In this document: positions 56,001-64,000 of the stretch, one piece after another | How the letters are laid out: each line of letters begins with the position of its first letter | How positions within the stretch are numbered: the stretch's first letter is position 1 | Notes under the pieces: model-generated | Told to the model about the DNA's origin: nothing | What the model saw: only the letters and a program-made list of their open reading frames with translations | Database searches by the model: none | Origin: Scortum barcoo | Lineage: Eukaryota; Chordata; Actinopteri; Centrarchiformes; Terapontidae | Length of the DNA stretch: 64,000 bases | Assembly (NCBI GenBank): GCA_023238725.1 | Contig: CM041531.1 | Coordinates: 1 to 64,000, forward strand | Direction: 5' to 3' | Made by a program: the position numbers and the translations under genes

Positions 56001-56292
56001 GTATGTAAATATTGATGTTTCTTTATTAAGTCTCACACAAAACTCCATTTAAAAAGCTGTAAACTTAATACATCCATTCTAACAGTCTAAAGTGTTTCAT
56101 TTATCGCCACAATCAATCAGTTACGTCAGTATTCACACCACAGTCATGACAGAAATGAACATTAGTGTGACTACAGTGTTGTCCTGTCTTCATGTTTCCT
56201 CTGATGCTCCATGAACAGTGAACTTTACATGTCAACTCACCGAGGAGGCTCGACAGACTCCTTTGACACTGAGACGACACACTCTGTGACAT
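35917..56292 (-). CDS. fanca: Fanconi anaemia group A protein
   Basis: Forty-two coding exons on the minus strand, identified by exon-by-exon similarity to human FANCA and by phase-compatible GT-AG sites. Exons total 4,334 nt; adding one base missing in exon 2 gives 1,444 aa plus stop (human 1,455 aa). Diagnostic blocks are LLAGRVVKRP near the N-terminus, LNVPVAVLSVRMV (exon 4), NMITAFLLARQGALEGPG (exon 13), SLAKTRLADLK (exon 15), MQDVEKAVSLFESTGKI (exon 17), RRPYFLTRFLPALLTPRV (exon 18) and LVFVFFLCVNEYLSALL (exon 37). FANCA is a large alpha-helical, catalytically inactive scaffold of the nuclear FA core complex, which supports FANCD2-FANCI mono-ubiquitination at interstrand crosslinks. The start ATG (56,290-56,292) gives MSQSVSSQCQRS, matching the short first exon of the family. 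Breaks: one missing base in exon 2 and an unequal tandem duplication of exon 33. Given the conservation elsewhere, these look like assembly errors rather than gene death. Confidence 0.96.
39517..39741 (-). repeat. fanca: Unequal tandem duplication of fanca exon 33
   Basis: About 120 bp, holding exon 33 and its acceptor side, occurs twice in direct orientation, with exon ends at 39,517 and 39,637. The upstream copy in the transcript (39,637-39,696, 60 bp) is open and encodes RKVCSPAGLLSCHLTAHLLR, but AGA is followed by ATC, so it has no GT donor. The downstream copy (39,517-39,588, 72 bp) has a good donor (AGA/GTAAGA) but differs internally by 12 net extra bases and carries an in-frame TAA. 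Neither copy works alone, and reading through both meets the TAA. Exons 32 and 34 join in frame if exon 33 is skipped. Confidence 0.85.
39961..39992. repeat. (CA)16 microsatellite abutting fanca exon 32 acceptor
   Basis: A perfect CA run on the plus strand, (TG)16 in the fanca transcript, ends 4 bp from the exon 32 acceptor AAAG. It fills much of the 94-bp intron 31. Confidence 0.95.
41045..41153. repeat. Two CA/TG microsatellites in fanca intron 28
   Basis: A CA run at 41,049-41,069 lies directly against the exon 29 acceptor. A TG run at 41,131-41,153 has the opposite orientation, so the two can pair as an inverted repeat within the 125-bp intron. Confidence 0.9.
41170..45828 (-). CDS. fanca: fanca coding exons 15-28 (central part)
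   Basis: Exons: 15 45733-45828, 16 45498-45560, 17 45141-45229, 18 44923-44983, 19 44761-44810, 20 44370-44440, 21 43998-44096, 22 43392-43525, 23 43221-43291, 24 42949-43048, 25 42626-42813, 26 42355-42451, 27 41429-41632, 28 41170-41243. Matches to human include HPPYVPVKHRSLL (15), MGLYEDVSG (16), ADKIPAAQYSAYV (20), LHINTPPSSELH (22) and LLGLAAFVVHLHASMSHSPL (25). For exon 20 the donor was chosen at GACA/GTGGGT because it keeps phase with exon 21. For exon 28 the more upstream acceptor (GTGAAG) is required by phase and by the LLFSEWLAHE alignment, even though a better-looking TTTTCAG lies 13 bp inside it. Confidence 0.9.
43737..43818. repeat. Oligo-T / oligo-A inverted pair in fanca intron 21
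   Basis: An 18-T-class run near 43,741 and an A-rich run (43,789-43,818) are separated by about 35 bp. Together they could form a hairpin, or could be the remains of a small retroposed insert. No internal gene is recognised. Confidence 0.6.
45972..46210 (+). mobile_element. Non-autonomous DNA transposon fragment, CAGTGGTGGAA family
   Basis: It starts CAGTGGTGGAAAAAG, followed by the AAAGTAAAAGTATTC and ATTCCATTACAAGTAACAGTCC words of a very common teleost element whose far end is the inverted TTCCACCACTG. That far end is missing here. It lies in fanca intron 14. A second copy is at 61,160-61,290. Confidence 0.6.
46212..46300 (+). mobile_element. Second repeat fragment, CAGTGTTTTCCAAC start
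   Basis: CCCAGTGTTTTCCAACGTAG, then GGGCCCCATC and GTCACGACATAAAACTGGAG, resemble a dispersed vertebrate repeat with hAT-like ends. It is short and diverged, so the family call is weak. It may have inserted into, or sit beside, the preceding element. Confidence 0.4.
46385..56292 (-). CDS. fanca: fanca coding exons 1-14 (N-terminal third)
   Basis: Exons in transcript order (plus-strand coordinates): 1 56241-56292, 2 55683-55809, 3 55127-55190, 4 54616-54770, 5 53296-53391, 6 52965-53038, 7 51856-51965, 8 50300-50410, 9 50037-50100, 10 48621-48733, 11 48327-48403, 12 47589-47730, 13 46672-46805, 14 46385-46495. Every junction keeps phase except inside exon 2. There, the 127-bp exon starts in the frame EAAIQMLS and must finish in the frame QSSLLSSLLREVG to join exon 3, so one base is missing in the CTG/CAG run near 55,722-55,736. 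Intron 7 holds a LINE fragment and intron 6 a second LINE fragment, both on the opposite strand to fanca. Confidence 0.92.
50740..51546 (+). mobile_element. LINE 3' fragment (reverse transcriptase C-terminus and tail) in fanca intron 7
   Basis: The plus strand encodes the end of a fish LINE ORF2: VVSYAVVCWGG, then after a frameshift KKRLNRLIKRASSVCGCPLD, RRRALAKLSTIMDNTSHPLH and GALSSSFSKRLRHPRC. A non-coding stretch follows, ending GGAATTTCCCCACCGTGGG-ATCAATAAAAGATCTTATCTT, the characteristic 3' end with short ATCTT repeats. The 5' part is missing. It is antisense to fanca. By sequence it belongs to an L2/CR1-like or Rex1-like clade, not settled here. Confidence 0.85.
52500..52650 (+). mobile_element. 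LINE reverse-transcriptase scrap in fanca intron 6
   Basis: The plus strand reads FMDLEKA, a stop where Tyr is expected, then DRISWGAPWEALQRYGGQDL. This is the RT segment around the DLEKAYDRV motif of fish non-LTR elements. It is short, diverged and inactive. It may belong to a different LINE from the one in intron 7. Confidence 0.6.
53269..53295. repeat. (CA)n microsatellite abutting fanca exon 5 donor
   Basis: On the fanca strand the exon 5 donor is GTGTTTGTGTGTG..., so the TG run begins inside the donor region. Confidence 0.9.
55813..55905. repeat. Tandem ACAACAGCAGG-(CA)n units beside fanca exon 2 acceptor
   Basis: Three copies of an ACAACAGCAGG(A/G)A core, each followed by a CA run of variable length, start 4 bp from the exon 2 acceptor in intron 1. 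Confidence 0.9.
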
Positions 56293-56299
56293 TTTACTG

Positions 56300-56560
56300 A
56301 CGGTAGGAAGACACCTCGAGAGACGATCGACGTTTTAGCCGGTCGGCTTTGAAAATGAACACATGAACATTGTTTGAGGACATTTATCGGGCTAAATGAA
56401 TGTCTCAGTCTGCAGGTTTGCTGCTTCTTGCTGCTGTTCAGCTTCACTTCACTTCCATGTTGCCTCTGGCGCTCTTCTCTCCCATTGGTCCGTGCGACAG
56501 CCAATCAGACTGCAGTGTTCTGCTGCGGGACAAACAGAAAGTATCCCGGAGTTTAAAAGG
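56300..56560 (-). promoter_or_regulatory. fanca: fanca promoter region with paired CCAAT boxes
   Basis: About 190-215 bp upstream of the fanca ATG lie ATTGG (56,484-56,488) and CCAAT (56,501-56,505), two NF-Y-type motifs in opposite orientation 12 bp apart (CCCATTGGTCCG and AGCCAATCAGAC). No TATA box is evident and the local sequence is less AT-rich than its surroundings. This fits a housekeeping or cell-cycle promoter. The start site is not mapped. Confidence 0.5.
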
Positions 56561-57825
56561 CACCATCTGGGTTTGTTGTTGTTGGTAGATTTCTGGATAA
56601 AAAGTTCACTGTCAGGTTCTTCCTCTGGACAACCGTATTGACTTTTTTAAAATCCAACGCACTGATGTGTTTGTGGAACAAAGTTTACCTTGTGTGATGA
56701 AAGAACAGATCAGTCAACTCAGAGGGATCAATAACTGATACAGAGGCATGTCATCACACAGGCCTGGTGTCCTTCAGGTGTTTACCACTGACTGACATGA
56801 GGGCATGCAGCAGTCAAACACAGCTACAGGATGTGTCCGCAGCCTTTATTCACTGTGCTGCACACTCTGTGTACCACTCCCTTGTGTGTCAGATAGCATG
56901 AAGGGATTTTCTACATCAGTTTCCAGAGCTTCTGAAATATTATGTGTGTGAAATGGTCCCAAAGTGTGACACAAACTGTTGTCTTTACCCTCTCCATTTA
57001 ACTCAGTGGTCTCCCGCTGCTTTATTTTTATGTACCCAAATTGTTTTGAATGCTTAAATTAATTTTTTTAAAGGTAATGACTCTAAATGTAGGCTCACTG
57101 CTCAATGTATAATGCACATCACAAATCACCATCATAACATCTCAACATCTTACTTACAAAGCATTCTGCTGCTCAACACATAGTAATGGAAAAGTTATAT
57201 AGGCCTTTTAAAAAACACATGATCTGTTTCCTCTTTTTAAGACATCTGACTTTTTACATTTCAAGATTTATTTCAGGAGTACACAAGTATGCAGAGTATT
57301 TATTAAGACATTTAAAAGTATGTTGCTACGGAGTAATTGCTACACATTTAGAACTGGTATGTGCATTCATCGTGTGGGCATGTTAAGTCGGGTGTGACTG
57401 CATTGTAAGCTTTGAAGGCTGAAAGGATTGTCTTATTGTAACTGAGGGAGCCTGCAGTGGCATTTTTCAAAACCAAAGCTATCAGGGAGGTTGAGAAATT
57501 TACATACATTTTAATATAACTGCTCTATCCTTGAACAGATAAGATTTTGACTTAGTTCTGGTGTTGCATTGTGAGTGCCACGACTTGCCAAATCATACTG
57601 ACTGAGTGACCATGACTGTACAGCAGCAGGCTCCATCTTGTCCTTGGCGTGTTGGAGTGAAAATCATTCCTCACAGTCCACAGTGAGCTCCACAGTGAGC
57701 CACCTATGTATCCTCTCTCCTCAGCCACCTATGTATTTTCTGGACTTCCCAGCTTCATTGCGGCAGGCAGCAGGAAAACTGTCTCAAGGGAGCCAGTGAA
57801 AGGAACTTATGAAAACTGAAAACTT

Positions 57826-58110
57826 AATGTGTCCTCATGAATTTTTAAGAGCCCTCTCCTCCTATTGTGCCACTAATGTGCATGACAGTGATACAAACAG
57901 GAATTTAGTGCTGAATGCAAACCAGCAAGGCAGAGCCTCTCCTCCTGAAGAGCAACACACAGTGACACCTGAGCAACACACAGTTCACGTTCCTTACAGT
58001 GCCACTAATGTGCAGGACAGTGATGTCTCACAGTGAACAGGACACACACATGACACAACTTAATGCAATGTGTCCTCAATTTTTACGCCCTCTCCTCCTA
58101 TTGTGCAACC
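57826..58110. repeat. Partially duplicated segment
   Basis: AATGTGTCCTCA plus an ATTTTTA.G.CCCTCTCCTCC stretch starts at 57,826 and again at 58,067. GCCACTAATGTGCA(T/G)GACAG occurs at 57,869 and 58,001, and GAGCAACACACAGTGACAC recurs from 57,950 to 58,185. It is non-coding. Confidence 0.7.
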
Positions 58111-58175
58111 AGCAATCAACAGGAGTGCAATGAAACCAGCAAGAGCTCATCACCTGTCAGCCCCATGAAGAGCAA

Positions 58176-58186
<11 letters not shown>

Positions 58187-58206
<20 letters not shown>

Positions 58207-58246
58207 ACACACAACATGAACACACACACACACACAAACACACGTT

Positions 58247-58275
<29 letters not shown>
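58187..58275. repeat. Long interrupted (CA)n microsatellite
   Basis: Nearly 90 bp of CA repeats, interrupted by AACATGAA and AAACACACGTTA. Confidence 0.95.
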
Positions 58276-58277
<2 letters not shown>

Positions 58278-59465
58278 TTACGTTCAGTTACAGCAACTTT
58301 TGTCTGAATCATAAGTGAGCCGGCTGTCACTGGAGTGGAGAAAGTTTTGATTGAGGACTGACTGGATTGATTGACTGGATCTGGACCTCAGCAGGATTTC
58401 CTGCTGCTGTAATAAAGTCTGCGAGGCATACAGAGCAGGAAAGCATGAAATGAAGTATAGCACCAAATATAAAACACACCAATTTCAAACGGAAGTTTAA
58501 TGCATATCAGGTAAAAGAAAGAGCCTGGAAAAAACACAATACAGTTTCTGAATGTCAGATTTCCCAGCTACTCCTGAAGCAATCATTGATTTATTTATTG
58601 ATACCTTACTGTAATCTGGTGGTCTTGGACTGTGGCTCATTGAAACACATCATGTTTTTACCGTCTTACAACACTGAATAAAGAAACTAAGGAATCATTT
58701 CACACAAACCTCAGTAGCCCTATTTTGTGACTCAAAGTGAGCAATGTCCTAGAAACTAGTAAAAAAAAATAAGTAAGGACTTAGATTGTACTGCAAATCA
58801 AGCAGACAGTGTTTTGAAAATTTGCATCAAAAGAGTTTAGCATTATTATTATTACTATTAGGATATTATTAGATAACATTATCAGGATTATTTGACAGTA
58901 AATAATGATAATTTCCTTTGATGAACTGCACTTAAAATATGGACCAGCTCACATTTTTAAATACATCCAACTTAGAAGCTGTTTAAATAATGTCAGAAAT
59001 CAAGTGAAACACTTGTTTAAGATTTTAGAACAGGGACATTAAAAAGGTACAAGCCAAGTTAGATGGGAGAAAGATCAAAGAGTAAACTAACCAGCAGCAT
59101 CAGCAGGGGGGAATATATAGATGAACACACACAACTACTGAAACAAGCATGCAATCAATAGGTTGAGGAGAAAACAATCAAAATAATACAGTCTTTGTTT
59201 TTGCCAGTGTTTAAAGAAACTCTGATGGGAAATGAGTGTAGAAAATGGAGAGAGGATCACAGAGCCTGTTATAATTTCTATGACTTGTTAAAACATAAAC
59301 ATGAACATAAAGTGAGTGAGTTTCTGCTTTGAAAGTGAAGAAATCTTTCCCACGTGCCCACGACTGGAACGACAGAACAGGAATTCCAACCGTGGAACAA
59401 AGTTCATCTCAGTTAAGAGGGAACCATATGGAGAAAAATGATTTTTGTGATGAAAAACAAACAAG

Positions 59466-59850
59466 CTTGTTCCAGAACTTGTTTATCAGAAATTATCATG
59501 TTGATATGATGTGGATGCATTTTTTTATGTTGTCATAACATGTCACATTTGAGCTTGCTTATATTGTCATGAATAGTTTTCAAGTTCTTGTTCCAGAACC
59601 TCTGTTTATCAGATTATCATGTTGTATCAAGATGTTAAGGATGCATTTTTTTAATGTTGTCATAACATGTCACATTTGAGCTTGTTTTTTTTAAAAACTT
59701 ATATTGTCATGAATAGTTTTCATGCCTTGATAAATGTATTTAATTACTGCCTCTTTCCTAGATTATAACAAAAAGGTCAAGAATTTAAAAATGATGGATT
59801 TTTTTTTTAAATCTTCACTTTCCACTGCCTTGATAAATGTATTTAATTAC
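59466..59850. repeat. Tandem duplication, about 121-bp unit
   Basis: CTTGTTCCAGAAC...TTTATCAG...ATTATCATGTTG...GTCATAACATGTCACATTTG...ATATTGTCATGAATAG occurs at 59,466 and again at 59,587, ending about 59,722. A further direct repeat, CCTTGATAAATGTATTTAAT, occurs at 59,725 and 59,828. Confidence 0.85.
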
Positions 59851-59854
59851 AGTT

Positions 59855-60065
59855 ACATCCATCTCAACCCTGGTTCGATTCCCGGCTGGAGTCCCTTTGC
59901 TGCATGTCTTCCCACCTTTCCTGTCTGTCTTCAGCTGTCCTATAATAATATATAATAATCCTATACTGTCTATAAATATAAAGTAGTAGTCTATATATAA
60001 ACATAAAGTGTCTACAATAATATAAAGGGGTGAAAACCCCCAAAAAATCAATAAAAATTCTACAA
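59855..60065 (+). mobile_element. tRNA-derived SINE fragment
   Basis: GGTTCGATTCC at 59,872-59,882 is a pol III B-box. It is followed by CGGCTGGAGTCCCTTTGCTG and CATGTCTTCCCACCTTTCCT, the standard continuation of a widespread teleost tRNA SINE. The 3' end is GAAAACCCCCAAAAAATCAA followed by TAAAA. The A-box half is degraded or absent, so this is not a functional tRNA gene. Confidence 0.75.
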
Positions 60066-61159
60066 AAAGGTGACATGTCTTAATAAGGAAGAGAGATCGT
60101 GTTGCTTCTCCTGCAGTCATCGTTCTCTTGTGATAACGCAGAGGCCTGGACTTCCCCTCCTCTGTGAGGCGACCTCAGGAGTGGAAACACACCAGCACCA
60201 GCACTTACTAAGACTGAACTCCGGTTCAGCCTGGAGGCTTTACAGCTGTGCCTCTGTACATTCCTGAGAGCTCAGTCAAATCTGTCAGGCAAAAACACTT
60301 TTGTTTTCCACTACAAAACTCACTCAGAAAACACTCAGTTAACATGAAGGCACAGAAGGTTGAAACATAAGACTGGACTGCTGCTCTCGATGCATAAACA
60401 AATGCAGTCTTGACATAAAAATACCTGAATTAAAAAAAAAACCTTCCCCCTCATTCACTGGGGATGCGAGCTGTTTCTCAGACAGGAAATGAAGGTTGTT
60501 GGTCGATGGTGAACAGAGAGTGGGTTTTTCAATTGTTTACTCAAGTAGCTGGACAGATTTTAAAATGTGCTATTCAACAAGAGTAAGCTGATAAAGGCTG
60601 GACTCTGTCCTCTGGTGCATTTACTGTACTAAAGGCACACAAACATACTGACCTTCGGCATGGTTTGTTATTCGTGTGCTTTCTCGTGTTACTTCACAGA
60701 CTAGTCTTCCTGTTTATCTGCTCTCTTTAATTCCTGTTTCATTTCTTCCTTGAGTACTCAACCCTTTGTTGTTTGATCTCTTCCTGTAAACTGTGTCAAC
60801 ATGTTTTACTGTCTAACCACTACCAGCATCTAGCACACTTTTCCAGGAAACCTCAGCAGATTTAGTTCAACATGCCCAGGTTTTCACTGATCTGCCACCG
60901 ACACTCTGCTTCCAACCCAAACAAAGTTTAAAAAAATATATTTAGGAAAAGTCTACAGCAACATGTCAACAAAGTCCTCAGTAATCCACAGAGCACTGTA
61001 AAAACTAAACTGAAAGTACTTTGCACCAAAGAGAAAGTCCCTTATTAAAGTGTTGACAGTGTGTTCTGTGGATCATGTGAAGTAACTCTTGATTGAACGG
61101 TCTTAACACTCTGAACAGCACAAACTAAATGCCATGCACCGCCATTATACAGGGCAATG

Positions 61160-61290
61160 CTGGTAGAAGTATTCAGATACTTTACTTAAGTAAAAATAGA
61201 GATATCACAGTAAAAATACTGTTAAAAGTTAGTTTCATTCAAAAAGGTACTTTTTATGACTAAAAGTACATTTGGCAGCATAAGGTACTC
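61160..61290 (+). mobile_element. DNA transposon fragment, CAGTGGTGGAA family
   Basis: GGTAGAAGTATTCAGATACT, TTACTTAAGTAAAAATA, CAGTAAAAATACTG and GACTAAAAGTAC match the internal ordering of the same teleost element as at 45,972. Both ends are missing. Confidence 0.55.
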
Positions 61291-61778
61291 ATGCATATTG
61301 ACACTTTCAAAGACGTCCAGTCAGTGTAGCCATGTTTGATTTGCTGACCTTTTGTGTCAACCAATCAAAATACTGCATGCTGCCTGTATGGAAAACTACA
61401 TTCAGGTTTCAGTTGAGAGTTTAGTTTCTCATAAAGTGTGTAAGTGCTGCTTCAGAGGCCTCTTCTCCCCGACAAGACACACTTCTACAGAGGACACCAC
61501 GACACAGTGACACGACATTGTGAACTGTGAATGTTATATATATATGAGGATAAAGCTGGTGTCAGTATCTTGAATGAAAAACTGAGATATTCAATGAGCC
61601 AGAATGCTCCACATGGGAATTTCAACACATATCGTGAAGTTGCAGAAACACTGAAGGACCCTTAGTTCTGCCATCAGAGCGCAAAAGTTAAACAGTCGCC
61701 GAGTGCAAACAACCACAGGCTGCTATTCTGGTGAAACACAGCCTGGTCACAGTATTTACTCCAACAAAAAGCCTGTTG

Positions 61779-61801
61779 CAACACACACACACACACACAC
61801 T
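61779..61801. repeat. (CA)n microsatellite
   Basis: An uninterrupted CA run just beyond the predicted 3' end of slc10a3. Confidence 0.9.
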
Positions 61802-61833
61802 CGACAGACTGAAGCCTGCTTTAACAACGTTTT

Positions 61834-61839
61834 TTTATT
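61834..61839 (-). terminator. slc10a3: slc10a3 poly(A) signal
   Basis: TTTATT on the plus strand is AATAAA on the gene strand, 578 bp after the stop codon. The 3' UTR (about 61,820-62,416) has no other feature. Confidence 0.6.
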
Positions 61840-62416
61840 GACTTTTTCTCAATTTCGCCTCTTTAATATTCAAGTACATGGATTCACAGATCCAGGAAAC
61901 ACAATCAGTAGCAAATACTTTCAAAACATCATCATGTTTCCATTTGATTCTCAAATGATTCCACTTAACCCCCAAAATTGTCCCCCCAGGCTAAGACACA
62001 TGGACCTCTTGTAAACATGATGCAAATCAATCTTTGCTTTTTGATTACAAAAAGTAATCTGGTACAAAAATATCTTTTCTTTTATAGGTATTTCTCTTCT
62101 TAGGAATATTTACATCAAGTACCTCACAGTATAATCTGATTTTAAAAAGTACATACTGTAAAATAAACAGAAAAAGGTCTCAGAGGGGTAAAAGGCCTTT
62201 GGTTTTCATGAAAAGTACGAAAACAACGACAAAACACAAAAAGTCCATTCACTGTCCTTTGTACCACAACAGTGATAATTGGATTGGCGATTGTTGGGTG
62301 TCTTGTAGCCAAAACTGTGGGACACCAAATATCCACAGGTTTTAAAAGGTTCATTCTTTTAAATGTTCTGAACAAAAAGGAAAAGAAAAAAGGAAACCAC
62401 TGAACTGCGGCTACAA

Positions 62417-63837
62417 TCAGGCGTCACTCCTGGGGACGGCCGACCCGCACAGCCTCCTCTGGGCAAAGTACCCGAGGACGATGAGCAGCATCTCCGAGGT
62501 GCTGCTCAGGGCCACGATGAAGGGCGCCTGGGACGCAAAATCAGCCTCCGCCCGACGGAAGGACAGCTGCATGACGGCCAGAGCCAGCAGGCTGTTCTGG
62601 ACGCCCACCTCGATGCTGACCGTCTTCCTCTGAGGGGGGGCCAGGCCGGCCAGCTTGGCCAAGATGGCCCCGACCAGCAGCCCCAGCAAAGGCACAGTCA
62701 CCCCCACCGCTACGATCTGGGGCCGGACGTTGGCCAGGATGGACGCGCCCATCTGGTAGGCCATGAAGATGCCGCCGACGATGAGCACGAAGCTGAAGGG
62801 TCGTATGAGAGCCAGCAGAACCCGGGTGAGGGCCGGCAGCCGCAGCTTGACCAGCATGCCCAGAGAGATGGGGATGGCGATGAAGAGGAGGGTGCCCAGG
62901 ATCTTGACAAACGGCACGTGGAGGGCGGCGTGCACGCCCAGCAGCCACCCATACAGGGCCGAGGACAGAGGCATGGCCGCGGCCGCCACCACCGTGGACA
63001 CCAGGGTCATGGAGATGGCCAGGCAGCGTGACGTCCCCCCCCAGCAGCAGGCTGTACAGGTAGCCACCCCCACCGCCGGGCGCGGAGCAGGTGATGACCA
63101 GGCCCAGGGAGAGCGCCTTGGGCAGGGAGGCCAGCCGGGACATGCAGTAGGCGTAGAACGGCATGACCAGGAACTGGCCCAGCACGCCCAGCAGAAGGGC
63201 CACCGGGCTCTTGAGCAAGCCCCGCAGAACCTCCACCTCCACCTTGCACCCGAAGGCACACTTGTTGACGAAGATGAGGGGCAGCAGGGCGAACAGCACG
63301 GGGTTCTCCGAGAAGTGGGACAGGCCACCCGACTGGATGAGCCGGGTGGCCGGGTCGTCGTTCCCGGGCGCCACCCTGATGGAGTAGTCCGTCGTCTCCT
63401 CGACCAGCACCGGCCCCGAGTCCCGGTCCAGGTCCAGCAGCTGGATCTGCAGCTGCGCCCTGCCCGGGAATCCGGAGCGGATGCTGATGATGTAGCTCCT
63501 GGCGGGCCCCGCGTGTCCGCCGTCCGTCACATTCAGGATGGAGAGCACCTCCGGGTCCAGGGAGCGGACCCGCACCGTCTGCTTCCAGCTCTGGCGGCCC
63601 TTCCTGCTGGCCGCGGCGCTCCGGTACCGACTGGAGATGACGATCACTCCGTTGGTGTTTTCGGGAAACTCAAATTCCTGCGACGAGCCGTCCCCGATCC
63701 GGATGTACCTGCTGCCGCCGCCGGTCGTCAGGTTGGCGTCGGCGCCGCTGTCGACGGTGAGGTTTCCGGTGGCCCACGCCCGGTGCGCTCCGCCGGTAAT
63801 AAGGAAGAGAACAGCACAGGGTGAATAGCGTCCTCAT
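62417..63837 (-). CDS. slc10a3: Sodium/bile acid cotransporter-like protein SLC10A3 (P3), two apparent frameshifts
   Basis: A single coding exon on the minus strand, ending at TGA 62,417-62,419. Human SLC10A3 landmarks run in order: SRYIRIGDGS and EFEFPENTNGVIVISSRY (extracellular N-domain), HFSENPVLFALLPLIFVNKC, FGCKVEVEVL, LGQFLVMPFYAY, ITCSAPGGGGGYL, LLGGDVTL, AISMTLVST, ILGTLLFIAIPISLGMLVK, RPFSFVLIVGGIFMAYQMG, KTVSIEVGVQNSLLALAV and FASQAPFIVALSSTSEML. The family is multi-pass membrane; SLC10A3 has no settled substrate. The first break is near 63,025: after GGDVTL the sequence CTGCCTGGCCATC has four extra bases (or one), so AISMTL continues in another frame. The second is near 63,810-63,818: the ATG at 63,835-63,837 gives MRTLFTL, but the hydrophobic AVLFLITGGAHRAWA needed to finish a signal peptide is one base out of frame. 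Removing 1 + 4 bases gives 1,416 nt = 471 aa plus stop (human 477). The region is GC-rich. Confidence 0.93.
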
Positions 63838-64000
63838 CGTACTGACGGACAGGGGCGGGGGGAGGAGGGGGGCGCACACACACGTTTCTCCGCCACACCA
63901 GCGGCCTCCCCAGACGGTCACACCGCCGCCCTGCTGCGCCAGGAGGGGCAGCTTCTCATTCCGCTCTCCGGGACGAAACCACAGCGCCGGCGGAAGACTC

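Larger units (their letters stand above)
56650..61820. other. Intergenic between fanca and slc10a3: repeats only
   Basis: No spliced or unspliced gene is supported in these 5 kb. Open frames are short and random. Contents are listed separately: local duplications at 57,826-58,110 and 59,466-59,850, a long CA tract at 58,187, a tRNA-type SINE at about 59,855 and a DNA-transposon scrap at about 61,160. Confidence 0.6.

Noticed and set aside
59864..59890. Possible tRNA gene
   Set aside because: A B-box is present, but there is no matching A-box, acceptor stem or anticodon arm. The flanks match a SINE.
62763..63824. Plus-strand 353-codon open frame opposite slc10a3
   Set aside because: It is a GC-rich shadow of the slc10a3 coding strand, with low-complexity Gln/Arg/Gly composition and no independent signals.

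Overview
The window is a piece of a ray-finned (teleost) fish chromosome. It has vertebrate genes with GT-AG introns, dense (CA)n microsatellites, and fragments of fish-type LINEs, a tRNA-derived SINE and non-autonomous DNA transposons. No bacterial, CRISPR or viral content was seen.

Layout. 1-21,091 is a continuous satellite array built on a 22/24-bp unit and open at the left edge. It is followed by an AT-rich stretch, a second (TCACATTATTCA-like) minisatellite and a 500-N assembly gap (22,001-22,500). Directly after the gap lies the last part of an olfactomedin-4-like gene (+), with one frameshift. 23,084-27,200 is gene-free apart from a LINE scrap. znf276 (+, 11 coding exons, 626 codons) runs from 28,078 to 33,506. 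fanca (-, 42 coding exons, start 56,292, stop 35,917) meets it tail to tail, as the two genes do in mammals. Between fanca and the right edge are repeats and no gene, until slc10a3 (-, 62,417-63,837) in a GC-rich segment.

I assembled the fanca exons by hand from splice sites, reading phase and similarity to the human protein. They sum to 4,334 nt, or 4,335 nt (1,444 aa plus stop) once one missing base in exon 2 is allowed for. Exon 33 is present as two unequal tandem copies, neither usable as assembled. Several fanca splice acceptors sit directly against (TG)n tracts on the sense strand.

The genes do not form one pathway: FANCA is a Fanconi-anaemia core-complex subunit (DNA interstrand crosslink repair), ZNF276 a ZAD/C2H2 DNA-binding protein, SLC10A3 an orphan SLC10-family membrane protein, and the olfactomedin protein is presumably secreted. 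Reading-frame breaks in three of the four genes suggest residual consensus errors in the assembly rather than four decaying genes. I found no convincing new biological system. The most notable points are the fanca exon 33 duplication, the (UG)n-flanked fanca splice sites, the znf276/fanca convergent pair with a transposon in the 3' region, and the higher-order structure of the 21-kb satellite.
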